This document shows positions 45,795 to 55,265 of a DNA stretch of 64,000 nt, piece by piece. Every line of letters starts with the position of its first letter. The first letter of the stretch is position 1. The position numbers were made by a program, and so were the translations under genes. The notes below the pieces were generated by a model, which saw only the letters and a program-made list of their open reading frames with translations, made no database searches and was not told where the DNA came from. Location: contig JBDNJM010000023.1 of assembly GCA_041687755.1 (NCBI GenBank), positions 1 to 64,000 of the forward strand, given 5' to 3'. The DNA comes from JBDNJM01 sp041687755. Its GTDB lineage: Bacteria > Planctomycetota > UBA1135 > GCA-002686595.

Positions 45795-47462
45795 CTACCG
45801 ATCCTCGAGGTAGCCCACGGCCTGCAACGCCTCGATCGAGGCGTCGTCCAGCTCGATGGGCGCCACGACCTCGTCCACGATCCGGTCCTCGAGCGCGGCG
45901 AGGTACTGGCGCAGGAGCAGCTCGTTGAGTTCCTCGGCCTTGTCGGGCCGGGACTCGATCAAGTTGACCTGCTCGCGAGGATCGGTGCTGAGGTTGTAGA
46001 GCCGCAGCTCCGAGTTCGGCTGACGAGTGGCTAGCAAGGCTTCGAGCGCCTCGAGTCCGCCCAGGCGCGCTTGGATCGCCGCCATGCGCGCCGCGGTCAG
46101 CGGGCGGTTGTGGATCTCCGGCAGATGCTCGGCGAGCCAGGCATCGTCGAGACCGAAAAACGTCATGCGGGCGGCCGCGTCGCCGCCGCGCAGGAGGTAG
46201 CGCGAGAGCCGCCAGTCTCCCAGCCGGAGGGAGGCCTGGGTGAACAGTCCTTGGCTGGCGAACAGCGGAACCGTCTGCAGCGACCCGCCGGCCAGCAGCG
46301 GCTTCAGGGTGCGCCCGTCGGTAGGCAGCTGCGGCGGAGCCAGGCCGGACAGGTCGAGCAGCGTCGGCAGCAGGTCGATCAACTGGACCGGCGTGTCCAC
46401 GCGTTGGGGCTGGCCGGTCTGCGCCGGCCAGGGCGCGTCGAACGGCGGACCCGTCGGGAGCTTCACGATCAGCGGCACGTGCAGGATCTCTTGGGACACG
46501 CTGCCGTGGCCGAAGTAGCGGCCGTTGAGCTCGATCGACTCGCCGTGGTCGGCGGTCACGACGACCAGAGTGTCATCGAGCTGCCCGCGCCGCTCCAGTT
46601 CAGCGAACAGTCGCCCGAGGGTCGCGTCGACTTCGGCAATGCCGGCGTCGTAGGCGTCGAGGTAAGGGGCCGGGTCAACTTCCTCAGGCGGTCCGCCCGG
46701 GAACACGAACGATCCGGTGACGTAGGCCGAGATCGAGTGAAAGGCGGCCGCCATTCCCGAGGCGGGCAGGCGCTCGGGCAGGTCGTAGCCGGACGCGACG
46801 GCCGCGACGCGCTCGCGCCACGCGGCGTCGGCGAGGTAGGGCCCGTGCACGTCGAACGCGTGCAGGAAGGTGAAGCTCGGAGCGCTCGGGTCGTTCCGTC
46901 CGTCCAGCCACTCCAGGTAGCGCGAGGCCACGTGCGCTATGCCGCCCTCGCGGTCGGCGAGGCCGCGCTCGTTGGCGCTCAGGTCGTACACATCGAAGCC
47001 GTCGCCGAACCCGAAGGCGGCGTCGAGCCAGTAGATGTCGGCGAAGCCGGCCGTGTCGTAGCCGGCGGCCGAGAAGTGCTCGGCGAGTGTGACGCGGTCG
47101 GGATGGATGCGATTTTGCTCGTTGATCTCGCCGGGGGCCGCCCGCAGGGGCTCCACGTGGGCGGCCGCGTGAACGCCGGTTATCAGGGCCATCAGGCTGG
47201 GCTGGGTCCAGGGCGCGTTGGCGCTGGCCTGCTCGAACAGCACGCCGCCCGCAGCCAGGGCGTCGAGATTCGGGGAGGTGGGGCGCGGGTAGCCGTAGCA
47301 GCCGAGGTGCCCGGCGCTGAGCGTGTCGATCACGATCAGCAGCACGTGGGGCGCTACGGAAGCGTTCGGCTGCGACTCGTCGGCCGAGCGATCGGGCGAG
47401 CAGCTCGCGCCGAGGGCCAGGAGTGCAGCCAGCGGGAGCCGAGCGTTACAGACGTCAGGCAT
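45795..47462 (-). CDS. sulfatase-like lipoprotein, paralogue
   Basis: Predicted 555 residues from ATG 47462. Lipoprotein signal (LLALGASC-S), then a sulfatase-like domain beginning VLLIVIDTLSAGHLGCYGYPRPTS. Motifs FDVHGPY and VVTADHGES are present; the nucleophile region is NAPWTQPSLMALITG, again Thr rather than Cys. The C-terminal DDASIEALQAVGYLEDR matches the end of the larger relative at 36707. Its start overlaps the end of the esterase gene by 8 bases. Confidence 0.82.
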   Translation of the reverse strand: MPDVCNARLPLAALLALGASCSPDRSADESQPNASVAPHVLLIVIDTLSAGHLGCYGYPRPTSPNLDALAAGGVLFEQASANAPWTQPSLMALITGVHAAAHVEPLRAAPGEINEQNRIHPDRVTLAEHFSAAGYDTAGFADIYWLDAAFGFGDGFDVYDLSANERGLADREGGIAHVASRYLEWLDGRNDPSAPSFTFLHAFDVHGPYLADAAWRERVAAVASGYDLPERLPASGMAAAFHSISAYVTGSFVFPGGPPEEVDPAPYLDAYDAGIAEVDATLGRLFAELERRGQLDDTLVVVTADHGESIELNGRYFGHGSVSQEILHVPLIVKLPTGPPFDAPWPAQTGQPQRVDTPVQLIDLLPTLLDLSGLAPPQLPTDGRTLKPLLAGGSLQTVPLFASQGLFTQASLRLGDWRLSRYLLRGGDAAARMTFFGLDDAWLAEHLPEIHNRPLTAARMAAIQARLGGLEALEALLATRQPNSELRLYNLSTDPREQVNLIESRPDKAEELNELLLRQYLAALEDRIVDEVVAPIELDDASIEALQAVGYLEDR

Positions 47463-48150
47463 CTGCCCCGAGGGCTGGGCCGAGGCGCTGGCCGAGGAAG
47501 CGGCCCATCACCTTGATCTCCGGCAGGCACACCTCGTGCTGCATCGGGTACTCGTGCCATTCGACAGGCACGCCGGCGGCGACCAGCGAGGCGCGGCTGG
47601 CCGCGCCGCGCGCATAGACCACCATCGGGTCCTGCGTGCCGTGGGCCATCAGGATCGGCGTGGCGAGTCCGCCGGGCGTGGCTTCTTCGGCGAGCCGATC
47701 TCCCCGCACCAGGTACGTGGAAAGGGCGATGACGCCCGCCAGCGGGCGTGCGCGACGCAGGCCCACGTGCAGCGCGATTGCGCCGCCCTGGCTGAAGCCG
47801 GCGAGCAGGACGCGCTCGGGAGGCACGCCGCGCCGCTCTTCGCGTTCGATGTAGCTTTCGATCAACGCATGGCTGCTGAGGATGCCGGGTTCGTCCTGGG
47901 GCGAGCTGGGCTCCATGCCGAAGATGTCGTACCAGCCGGGCATCACCAAGCCGCCGTTGATCGTGATGGGGATGCTGGGCGAGTGCGGGAACACGAACCG
48001 GACCTTGAGCTCGGGGTCGAGCCCGAGTTCTGGAACGATGGGCGGGAAGTCGTTGCCGGTCGCTCCCAAACCGTGCAGCCAGATCACGCTGGCGGTGCAG
48101 GGCGCGCCGTGGGGCTCGAGTTCGACGGCGGAAAAGTCGTTGGAGCTCAT
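47455..48150 (-). CDS. phospholipase/carboxylesterase family hydrolase
   Basis: Predicted 231 residues from ATG 48150. Family marks of the alpha/beta-hydrolase acyl-protein-thioesterase/EstB group: VIWLHGLGATGNDF near the start, nucleophile GFSQGG, Asp in HGTQDPMV and His in YPMQHEVC. No signal peptide. Likely a cytoplasmic carboxylesterase. It precedes and overlaps the sulfatase-like gene by 8 bases (translational coupling) and is divergent from the helicase gene across about 200 bases. Confidence 0.87.
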   Translation of the reverse strand: MSSNDFSAVELEPHGAPCTASVIWLHGLGATGNDFPPIVPELGLDPELKVRFVFPHSPSIPITINGGLVMPGWYDIFGMEPSSPQDEPGILSSHALIESYIEREERRGVPPERVLLAGFSQGGAIALHVGLRRARPLAGVIALSTYLVRGDRLAEEATPGGLATPILMAHGTQDPMVVYARGAASRASLVAAGVPVEWHEYPMQHEVCLPEIKVMGRFLGQRLGPALGADA

Positions 48151-48353
48151 GCTCGGAATCGGGGGGGCGTGAAGCGGGTGCGGTGGGAGTCTGGAGCGGC
48201 GCGCTGGCAGCGCGCCGAAAGGCCCGGGAGCAGCGGGCAAGAAGGCCCGGGAGCATCCGGCAGAAAGGCCCGGGAGCGCGAGGCGCCAAGGTAGCAAACG
48301 CGCTATGGTCTCCGCCCGTCTGGCCGGAACTCAAGCCGCGGACACCACGAACC

Positions 48354-50399
48354 ATGTCCGACGCACGCATTCAGGCCGCCATCGACGCGCTCAACCCCGA
48401 GCAGCGCGAAGCGGTGGGGACGACCGAGGGCGCCTTGCTCGTGCTCGCCGGCGCGGGGTCGGGCAAGACCCGGGTGGTGACGGTGCGCACGGCGTACCTG
48501 ATGTCCCAGGGCGTGCCCGGAAGCGAGATCCTCGCGGTGACGTTCACGAACAAGGCCGCCAACGAGATGCGCGAGCGCATCCGCGACCTCGTCGGCGTGC
48601 GCGCTGACGCGATCACGGTCGGCACGTTCCACTCGTTTTGCCTGAAGGTGCTGCGCGAGTTCCGCGAGCAGGCCGGGCTGGGCGAGAAGTTCTCGCTCTG
48701 CGACACCTCGGACCAGATGTCGGGCATGCGCTCGGTGCTGCGCGAGCAGCGCGTGTCTCCCAAGCAGGTCGATCCGCGCAAGGTCCTGAGCGCTATCTCG
48801 CTCGCGAAGAACCGGATGCAGACGCCCGCCGACATGGCGGCGCCTGGAGACGTCGAGAGCGAGGCCTACTCGCGCGCGTTCGAGGGCTATCAGGCCTGGT
48901 TGAACCGCTCGCGGCTGATCGACTTCGATGACATCCTTGTTAAGACGGCCGACCTGCTGGGCTCGGGCGCGCTGACCGAGACGGGCGCGACGGTCCAGGA
49001 CGTGCTGCGCCGCCGGCACAAGTACGTGATGGTCGATGAGTATCAGGACACGAGCGTCGTGCAGTACGAGGTGCTCTACCGGCTGGCCGGTTCTAAGGGC
49101 AACATCTGCGCGGTCGGCGACGACGACCAGTCGATCTACGGATGGCGCGGCGCGGACGTCAGCAAGATCCTGGGCTTCGCCAAGGACTTCCCCGGCGCCA
49201 GCACCGTCAAGCTGGAGACGAACTATCGCTCGACGCCGCAAATTCTGGAGGCCGCCAACAAGGTCATCCGCAACAACCCGGTGCGGCACGACAAGACCCT
49301 GCGCGCGCACCTCCCCGACGGCCAGCGGCTCGAGGCGCTGACCGCGCCCAACGACACGGACGAGGCCGACGCGATCTGCTTGCAGATCAAGGACCGCATC
49401 GACCGGCGCACCGCGAACTTCCGGGACTTCGCGATCCTGTTCCGCACGACGACCCAGCCGCGCGCCTTCGAGCTGCAGCTGCGGGCCCGCGGCATTCCTT
49501 ACGTCTTGGTCGGCGGCCAGTCGTTCTTTGACCGCAAGGAAGTGCGCGACGTGCTCGGGTACCTGCGCGCCGCGCACAACCCGGACGACGAGCCGGCGCT
49601 GCTGCGCGTGTTGAATCGGCCGCCGCGAGGGATCGGCAAAGCCTCAATCGACCGGACCCTTGAGTTCGCGACCGCGCAGGGCATCCCCGTCGGCGAGGCC
49701 TTCGATCGGGCCGACGAGATCGAGCGCGTCCCGAAGGCCGCCGCCGAGTCCGCGCGTGCGCTGCGCGCGACGCTGGCCGAGTGGGCCGAGCTCTGGGCCG
49801 ACGGCAGCCGGCTCGATGCCGCGATCCAGGAGCTGCTCGAACGCGTGGGCTACCGCAGCGAGGTCGAGCGCAACTACCCGGACGAGCTGACCCAGAATCA
49901 GCGCTGGAAGGCCGTCGAGGACCTGATCGACATGGCCCGACGGCACGTCGAGAAACGGCGCAAGCCCACCCTTTCCAAGTTCCTCCAGGAGCTGGCGCTC
50001 TCCTCGGGCGAGACCGACTCGCGCTCGAAGAAGAAGAAGAAGGACCAGCCTGAGCGCGACGTGGTCAGCTTGATGACCCTGCACTCGGCCAAGGGCCTCG
50101 AGTTCCCGCAGGTCTACCTCGTCGGGCTGGAGGAGGGCATCCTGCCCCACGCCCGCGCGGTGGCCGAGGACGGCGTCGAGGAGGAGCGGCGGCTGTGCTA
50201 CGTGGGCCTGACCCGGGCGCGTGAGCGCCTGGTACTTTCGTACTGCCTGCAGCGCTCGCGCGGGGGCCAGATGATCGAGGCGCACCCCTCGCGCTTCCTG
50301 TTCGAGATCAAGGAGACCCCGCCACCGGAGAACTGGCGAGCGAGCGGCACCCAGGCGCCGCCGCCGAAGCGCAAGGCGCGGCGCAAAGCCCGCCGGTGA
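48354..50399 (+). CDS. UvrD/PcrA-family ATP-dependent DNA helicase
   Basis: Predicted 681 residues from ATG 48354. Superfamily 1A motifs: NPEQREAV (Q motif), GAGSGKTR (Walker A, about 33-40), AVTFTNKAANEM (Ia), VDEYQDTS (II), GDDDQSIYGWRGA (III), NYRST (IV), VSLMTLHSAKGLEFP (V) and EERRLCYVGLTRAR (VI). A Lys-rich patch (KKKKKDQ) lies near residue 560 and a basic tail ends the protein. Unwinds DNA 3'-5' in repair or replication. Rep versus PcrA/UvrD cannot be decided from sequence alone. Confidence 0.92.
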   Translation: MSDARIQAAIDALNPEQREAVGTTEGALLVLAGAGSGKTRVVTVRTAYLMSQGVPGSEILAVTFTNKAANEMRERIRDLVGVRADAITVGTFHSFCLKVLREFREQAGLGEKFSLCDTSDQMSGMRSVLREQRVSPKQVDPRKVLSAISLAKNRMQTPADMAAPGDVESEAYSRAFEGYQAWLNRSRLIDFDDILVKTADLLGSGALTETGATVQDVLRRRHKYVMVDEYQDTSVVQYEVLYRLAGSKGNICAVGDDDQSIYGWRGADVSKILGFAKDFPGASTVKLETNYRSTPQILEAANKVIRNNPVRHDKTLRAHLPDGQRLEALTAPNDTDEADAICLQIKDRIDRRTANFRDFAILFRTTTQPRAFELQLRARGIPYVLVGGQSFFDRKEVRDVLGYLRAAHNPDDEPALLRVLNRPPRGIGKASIDRTLEFATAQGIPVGEAFDRADEIERVPKAAAESARALRATLAEWAELWADGSRLDAAIQELLERVGYRSEVERNYPDELTQNQRWKAVEDLIDMARRHVEKRRKPTLSKFLQELALSSGETDSRSKKKKKDQPERDVVSLMTLHSAKGLEFPQVYLVGLEEGILPHARAVAEDGVEEERRLCYVGLTRARERLVLSYCLQRSRGGQMIEAHPSRFLFEIKETPPPENWRASGTQAPPPKRKARRKARR

Positions 50400-50492
50400 G
50401 AGGATACGGTGCCAGGCACGTTTTCGCCGGCCAGACGCCCAGCGCGCGTACACTGCCCGACCCCGTCCCCAGGCCCCTGAACGAGCTCTCCC

Positions 50493-51266
50493 GTGAAGCG
50501 CGAAATCGAGTTTCTGCCCATCAAGACCTACGTCTTCGACAGCCCCGCCGAGGCCGTCGAGTCTGCCGCCCGCGAGATGGCGAACTGGATGCGCACGCGC
50601 AAGTTCCAGCGCGCGGAAGCGGTGCTCGGTTTCCCGACAGGTGACGCAGTGGCGCCGTTCTACGAGAAGATCATTGAGATGTCGGGCGTCGAGGAGAAGG
50701 GCGGGCTGCCGATCAGCGCGGTGCGCGGCTTTCTTCAGGGCGAGCTCGCCGGCCAGGCGCCGGACGCGGCCGGGTCGCTGCAGCACTGGCTGCGCGAGCG
50801 GTTCCATACCGAGTGGGGCTCCACGCCCGAGCACCAGCACGTGCCGGACGCCACGGTAGCGGATGCTCAAGGCGCCTGCGACGCGTACGAGGAGCTGCTC
50901 AAGACCGTCGGACCGATGGACCTCGCGTTGGTGCCCTTTGGAGCGAACGGAGCCCTCGGTTTCAATGAGCCGGGAACGCCGGGCACGAGCCGTGCGCGGC
51001 CGATCGAGCTGTCCGACGCCCTGCGCGCGGAGTACGACGCCGCGCACGAGGGCCTGACCTTCGGCAGCTCCGTGCTGGGCATGGGATTGGGCTCGATCCG
51101 CGGCTCGAAGCGCGTGCGCGTCTACGCGTTCGGCAAGGACAAGGCGGAGGCGATCGAGGCGGCGATGCTGCCCGAGCACGAGCCCGAGCACCCGCTCTCG
51201 GTGCTCGCGGGGCACAAGGACGTCGAGCTGCTGCTCGACGCCGAGTCCGCTTCGCTGCTCGAGTAG
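50493..51266 (+). CDS. NagB/6-phosphogluconolactonase-like protein, probably inactive
   Basis: Predicted 257 residues from GTG 50493. The glucosamine-6-phosphate deaminase fold is evident from GFPTGDAV and FGANGALGFNEPGTP. In E. coli NagB the corresponding region contains catalytic D141 and H143 (GNDGHIAFNE); here these are Asn and Ala, and the FNMDEY segment with D72 is not recognisable (ISAVRGFLQG). The Glu of FNEPG remains. So a deaminase role is doubtful; ligand binding or another reaction is possible. It lies 94 bases after the helicase and 10 before the next gene. Confidence 0.7.
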   Translation: MKREIEFLPIKTYVFDSPAEAVESAAREMANWMRTRKFQRAEAVLGFPTGDAVAPFYEKIIEMSGVEEKGGLPISAVRGFLQGELAGQAPDAAGSLQHWLRERFHTEWGSTPEHQHVPDATVADAQGACDAYEELLKTVGPMDLALVPFGANGALGFNEPGTPGTSRARPIELSDALRAEYDAAHEGLTFGSSVLGMGLGSIRGSKRVRVYAFGKDKAEAIEAAMLPEHEPEHPLSVLAGHKDVELLLDAESASLLE

Positions 51267-51276
51267 CTCGACCAAA

Positions 51277-51819
51277 ATGTTCACCATGCACACGTACTCG
51301 TTCTCTCGTCTGTTGCTCGTCGCTGCCCTCGGGCTCGGCGCCTGCAGTGCCCCGCCGCAGCTCGAGCCGCTCGAGCTGGGCTCGATCGAAAGGCTGCACG
51401 GGTTCGGCTCGATCTCGCTCGCTGGCCAGCCGGGACCGGAAGACCTCGCAGCCGCGGCCGAGGCGGGCCTGCGGACGGTGATCGATCTGCGCGGGCCTGC
51501 CGAGGACCGCGGCTACGACGAGGGGGCGCTCGCCGCCGAGCTCGGGCTGATCTACGTCGAGCTGCCCTTCGGCGGCGCGGACACGCTCACGCCGGAGGTG
51601 TTCGAGACGGGCCTCGCCCAGCTGGACGGGGCCCAGCGCCCCGTGCTGATGCACTGCGGCTCCGCCAACCGGGTCGGCGCCCTGTGGCTCGCCTGGCGGG
51701 CCCTGGACGGGGGTCTGGACATCGAGGAGGCCGCCGCGGAGGCGCGCACGGTCGGTTTGCGCTCACCCGAGATGGAGCAGCTCGCCCGGGACTACGTCGC
51801 GGGCCAGCGCGCAAACTGA
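51277..51819 (+). CDS. phosphatase-like lipoprotein with HCx4R motif
   Basis: Predicted 180 residues from ATG 51277. Lipoprotein signal (ALGLGAC-S). The body follows the DUF442/cysteine-phosphatase-like pattern: GQPGPEDLAAAAEAGLRTVIDLRG, then HCGSANR with C127 and R132. The spacing is that of the DUF442 type (CxxxxR) rather than classic CX5R tyrosine phosphatases. Probably works on a phospho- or sulfur substrate outside the cytoplasm. A degenerate paralogue follows. Confidence 0.75.
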   Translation: MFTMHTYSFSRLLLVAALGLGACSAPPQLEPLELGSIERLHGFGSISLAGQPGPEDLAAAAEAGLRTVIDLRGPAEDRGYDEGALAAELGLIYVELPFGGADTLTPEVFETGLAQLDGAQRPVLMHCGSANRVGALWLAWRALDGGLDIEEAAAEARTVGLRSPEMEQLARDYVAGQRAN

Positions 51820-51904
51820 CGCCCTCAGGGGGGGCGCGGAGCGGGTTCGGCGGGGTTTACAAACCTCTTTCACTCCCGCGGGATAGCCTTCACGTGGCTC
51901 GCTC

Positions 51905-52489
51905 GTGCGAGCCGAGACCACCTTGCGCCACCTGCTGTTTGCCCTGCTAGCCCTCGTCGCCTCGTGCGGGGGCCCTGAACTCCAGGCCAGAGACCTGGGT
52001 GGAATTGCACGCCTGCACGTAATCGGCGACGTCTGGCTCTCCAGCCAGCCCGGGGAGACCGACCTGGCGATGCTGCGCGTCGCGGGTCTGCGGCACGTGG
52101 TTGATCTGCGGGCCCCGAGCGAGGACCGTGGCTTCGATGAGCGCTCCCGGGTCGAGTCCCTGGGCCTGGAGTACACCTCCCTCCCCTGGGCCGCGGGCAC
52201 GGCGCCGGCGCTCGCCGGTATGCGCGACCTGCGGCATCTTCTGAAGCGCGCGGACGGGCCGATCCTCGTCCACGGGGACGACGCCCAGCGGGTGGGCGCG
52301 ATCTGGTACGCCGTCCGCCGCCTCGATGGAGGCGCGAGCCACAAGCGCGCCCTCGCCGAGGCCCACGAGGTGGGCCTGACGGATCCGCTGCTGCAGAAGC
52401 TGGCAGAGCTCTACGTGCAGGCGGAGCTGGTGCCCGATCCCACGCGAACCCGCGCCGCGCTCGACGCCTCGGTGCCGGGCAAGGAGTAG
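51905..52489 (+). CDS. degenerate paralogue of the phosphatase-like lipoprotein
   Basis: Predicted 194 residues from GTG 51905 (a TTG at 51920 gives the same signal). Lipoprotein signal FALLALVASC-G. It parallels its neighbour along its length (SSQPGETDLAMLRVAGLRHVVDLRAPSEDRG) but the active-site loop reads HGDDAQRVG: the nucleophilic Cys is Gly. Hence probably a non-catalytic binding protein. It lies 85 bases after the intact paralogue. Confidence 0.7.
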   Translation: MRAETTLRHLLFALLALVASCGGPELQARDLGGIARLHVIGDVWLSSQPGETDLAMLRVAGLRHVVDLRAPSEDRGFDERSRVESLGLEYTSLPWAAGTAPALAGMRDLRHLLKRADGPILVHGDDAQRVGAIWYAVRRLDGGASHKRALAEAHEVGLTDPLLQKLAELYVQAELVPDPTRTRAALDASVPGKE

Positions 52490-52526
52490 TCGCCGCGACA
52501 GCCAAGCGCCGGTCGCGAACCGCGCC

Positions 52527-53360
52527 TCAGGCGCGCGTGACGACCTCGAGCCCCAGCGCTGCGATGCGCTCGCCCCAGGCGTCGAACACGGCCTGATCCG
52601 CGCGGCCGATCGCAGCGCCGTTGGGCTGGGCCGAAGGATCGTCGAGCCCGTGCAGCTGCACGCCCGCGAGCTTCAGGCCGGCCTTCACCTGGTTGTCGAG
52701 GAACGAGATGTAGGCGTCTTGCTCGGCCTGGTCGGGGGCTGCGCCCTCGAGGGTAAACAGGCAGGTCTGGATCCAGGTCGTGGCGGTCTCTGACGCGAGG
52801 CGCAGGTTGTTGCGCATCTGGCGCAGCAGTAGATCGGTGCCGTTGATGCGCTTCTGACCCTCGCGCGTCGCGCTGTCCAGCTTGAACCAGATCTCACCGC
52901 CGAGGTCCGAGAGCACGGCGAGTCCGGCGCGGACCTTCTTGTCGTTGAGCCGGCTCCCGTTGGTGAGCAGGACGAGGCGTGTGCCCGCGGTGGGCGCGGA
53001 GCTGCGCCAGGCCTCGCCGAGCGCCTCCATGGCCTCGCGGAAGTGGAACACGTTGGTCGGCTCGCCGCGGCCGGAGATCCCGACGCTGGCGACGCGGTCG
53101 TCGGGCTCGACGCCGTCACCGATGGGGGCCTCACTCCAGGCGAATCCGCGGGCCAGTTCGGCGGTCAGCTGCACGATGTCGAGCTCGGGGCCCTCGCCGC
53201 GGGAGAGGCCCTCGACGCGGCAGTACACGCAGGCGTAATTGCAGGCCGAGTTGGGCGTGAGGTCGAGCCCAAGCGACAAACCGCCGGTGCGTCGGGAGCG
53301 CGTCGCGTAGACGTACTCGTAGGGCTGGTCGGAGGAGATCAGGGGCAGCGGAATGCGCAT
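52527..53360 (-). CDS. radical SAM protein
   Basis: Predicted 277 residues from ATG 53360. The cluster motif is C40-NYA-C44-VY-C47 (CxxxCxxC), followed by GISGRGEPTN (GGE-like) and LLTNGSRL. No SPASM or B12 domain is seen. Such enzymes cleave SAM to a 5'-deoxyadenosyl radical; the substrate is unknown. Similar short radical SAM proteins are often annotated as wyosine-like or putative metalloenzymes, but I cannot choose. Confidence 0.82.
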   Translation of the reverse strand: MRIPLPLISSDQPYEYVYATRSRRTGGLSLGLDLTPNSACNYACVYCRVEGLSRGEGPELDIVQLTAELARGFAWSEAPIGDGVEPDDRVASVGISGRGEPTNVFHFREAMEALGEAWRSSAPTAGTRLVLLTNGSRLNDKKVRAGLAVLSDLGGEIWFKLDSATREGQKRINGTDLLLRQMRNNLRLASETATTWIQTCLFTLEGAAPDQAEQDAYISFLDNQVKAGLKLAGVQLHGLDDPSAQPNGAAIGRADQAVFDAWGERIAALGLEVVTRA

Positions 53361-53435
53361 CGGAAGGAACGCTCGACGGACGAGGGGGGGGGGAGCTCCG
53401 AGGGAGCTCGAAGGGAGGGGGAGAGTTGCCTAGGC

Positions 53436-53570
53436 CTCACGGAGCGTGAATCATTGCGCCCGGCTCAATCCGTTCATGTTCTGTTCGCCCCAGCGTCGAC
53501 AGACGATGGGCCAAAAGGGAACTGAGAGGGACTTCGGCCGGGCAGCGCCAATTTTCTACAGCCTCTCAGC
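53436..53570 (-). repeat. structured interspersed repeat, copy D
   Basis: Shows the same three parts as copy C, with CTGAGAGG...CCTCTCAG and GTGAATCATTGCGCC / CAATCCGTTCAT at the far end. The stop codon of the persulfide dioxygenase gene (TAG, 53558-53556) lies inside it. Confidence 0.8.
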
Positions 53571-54947
53571 GTGGGCGGCGTCCCAGGCCAGCATGCCACC
53601 GGCCAGATCGCTCACGTGCTGGAAGCCGGCGCGCTGCAGCAGGCTGGCCGCGAGTGAGGAGCGGTAGCCGCTGCGGCAGATCAGGACGATCGGCCGATCG
53701 GTGGGGATTTCGCCGCGGCGCGACTCGAGGTGCTGCAGCGGAATAGCCTGGGCGCCGGGAATTGCGCCCGCCTCGATCTCGCCGGGACCGCGAATGTCGA
53801 TCAGCGCGGGCGGGGCGTCGGTCTGAAGACGCTCCTCGAGCTCCGCCGGCCCGACGCGCAGAAAGGTCATCAGCAGCTCGGGCTGGGCCGCGGCAGTCGC
53901 GAAGCCGCCGGCGAGTTGACCGACGACCCCATCGAGCCCGATGCGGCCCAGGCGCACGGCGGCCTCGGCCACCTGCTCGGCGTCGCCGATCAGCACGATG
54001 CGGCTCTCGGGCGCGACCACATAACCGGCAAAAGTGGCGAACTTGCCGGACAGACCGACGTTGATGCTGCCGCGCATGTGCCCTGCGGAGAACGCGTCGG
54101 CCTCGCGCACGTCGAGCAGCACGGTGCCCTCGAAGCCGAGCCGCCGGGTCTCCTCCAGGGAGATCTCGCGGAGGGCGTCACGGAGGGCTTCGTCGAGGGT
54201 CTTGCGATGGCTGCGGTTCTGGACCGCGTCGAAGCCGAAGTACTGGGGCGGGTCGGCCTGGCCAGAGGTGACGAGGGCCGTGAACTCGGCCTCGCTCATG
54301 GGCTGCAGCGACGGGTTGCTGCGGCGTTGGGCGCCGATGGTGCTGACCGTGTCGTTGCTGAGCGCCTTGCCGCACATCGAGCCGGCGCCGTGGCCCGGGT
54401 ACAGCAGGGTCTCGTCCGGCAGCGTCATCAACTTCTCGTGCAGCGAGTGGTAGAGCCGCGTGCCCAGATCCTCCGCGCTGCAGCCGACCGAGGCCATCAG
54501 GTCCGGGCGACCGACGTCGCCGATGAACAGCGTGTCGCCGGTCAGCACGGCATAGGGGGCGGCGCTGCCGGGATCACCATCGTAAACGACGTAGCAGACA
54601 CTCTCGGGCGTGTGCCCCGGCGTGTGCCGGACCTCGATGGTGACGTCGCCCAGCTCGATCCGCTCGTCGTCCACGAACAGGTCGGCCGTGTACTCCGGCG
54701 CTACTGCGTTGCCGAGTCCGATGCGAGCCCCGGTGCGGTCGGCGAGCTCCAGGTGGCCGGAGATGAAGTCGGCGTGGTAATGCGTCAGCAGCACGCGCTC
54801 GATCGTCAGGCCGTGCTTCGCGGCGGCCTCGACGTAGATGTCCACGTCCCTGCGCGGATCGACGACGAGCGCGCGGCCGGTGCGCTCGCAGCCGATCAGA
54901 TAAGAGGCCTGGCTCAGGCAACCGAGGTAGAACTGTTCCAGGATCAA
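53556..54947 (-). CDS. persulfide dioxygenase with two rhodanese domains (CstB-like)
   Basis: Predicted 463 residues from TTG 54947. The N-terminal metallo-beta-lactamase domain has THYHADFISGH, GHTPES and GDTLFIGDVGRPDL, the pattern of ETHE1-type glutathione/persulfide dioxygenases with a mononuclear iron site. The first rhodanese domain (about 255-350) lacks the catalytic Cys; the second (about 365-455) has LICRSGYR with the Cys. This matches CstB-like enzymes that oxidise persulfides and transfer sulfane sulfur. Reading ends in repeat copy D. Confidence 0.85.
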   Translation of the reverse strand: MILEQFYLGCLSQASYLIGCERTGRALVVDPRRDVDIYVEAAAKHGLTIERVLLTHYHADFISGHLELADRTGARIGLGNAVAPEYTADLFVDDERIELGDVTIEVRHTPGHTPESVCYVVYDGDPGSAAPYAVLTGDTLFIGDVGRPDLMASVGCSAEDLGTRLYHSLHEKLMTLPDETLLYPGHGAGSMCGKALSNDTVSTIGAQRRSNPSLQPMSEAEFTALVTSGQADPPQYFGFDAVQNRSHRKTLDEALRDALREISLEETRRLGFEGTVLLDVREADAFSAGHMRGSINVGLSGKFATFAGYVVAPESRIVLIGDAEQVAEAAVRLGRIGLDGVVGQLAGGFATAAAQPELLMTFLRVGPAELEERLQTDAPPALIDIRGPGEIEAGAIPGAQAIPLQHLESRRGEIPTDRPIVLICRSGYRSSLAASLLQRAGFQHVSDLAGGMLAWDAAHAERL

Positions 54948-55265
54948 GGCTCTGTCCGGGCTGAAGGTGGCGGAGGGCAGGGGGCGATGGTCGGCGACGC
55001 GCCGCCTGTCCGGAGGCTAGCAAAGGCATGCTCCCGGTGGGGTGTCCGGGATCTGTTGCGCCGTTCAGCGCTCACGGTTGGCCGTTCAGGGGCCCGGCGC
55101 TCGTCCCCATGACGCCTGTGTCGCCCCCAGTGGTTAGGCACCCTTGCCGGGCGCGCCGCTCGATCCGGAGCGGCAGCGCGCGCGAGACCTCGCGGCAGCT
55201 CGAAGCTGCGGGCAAGGTTCCGACCGGGGTCGCACCGAAAAATTCGCTCGGTGAGGCCCCGCCCC

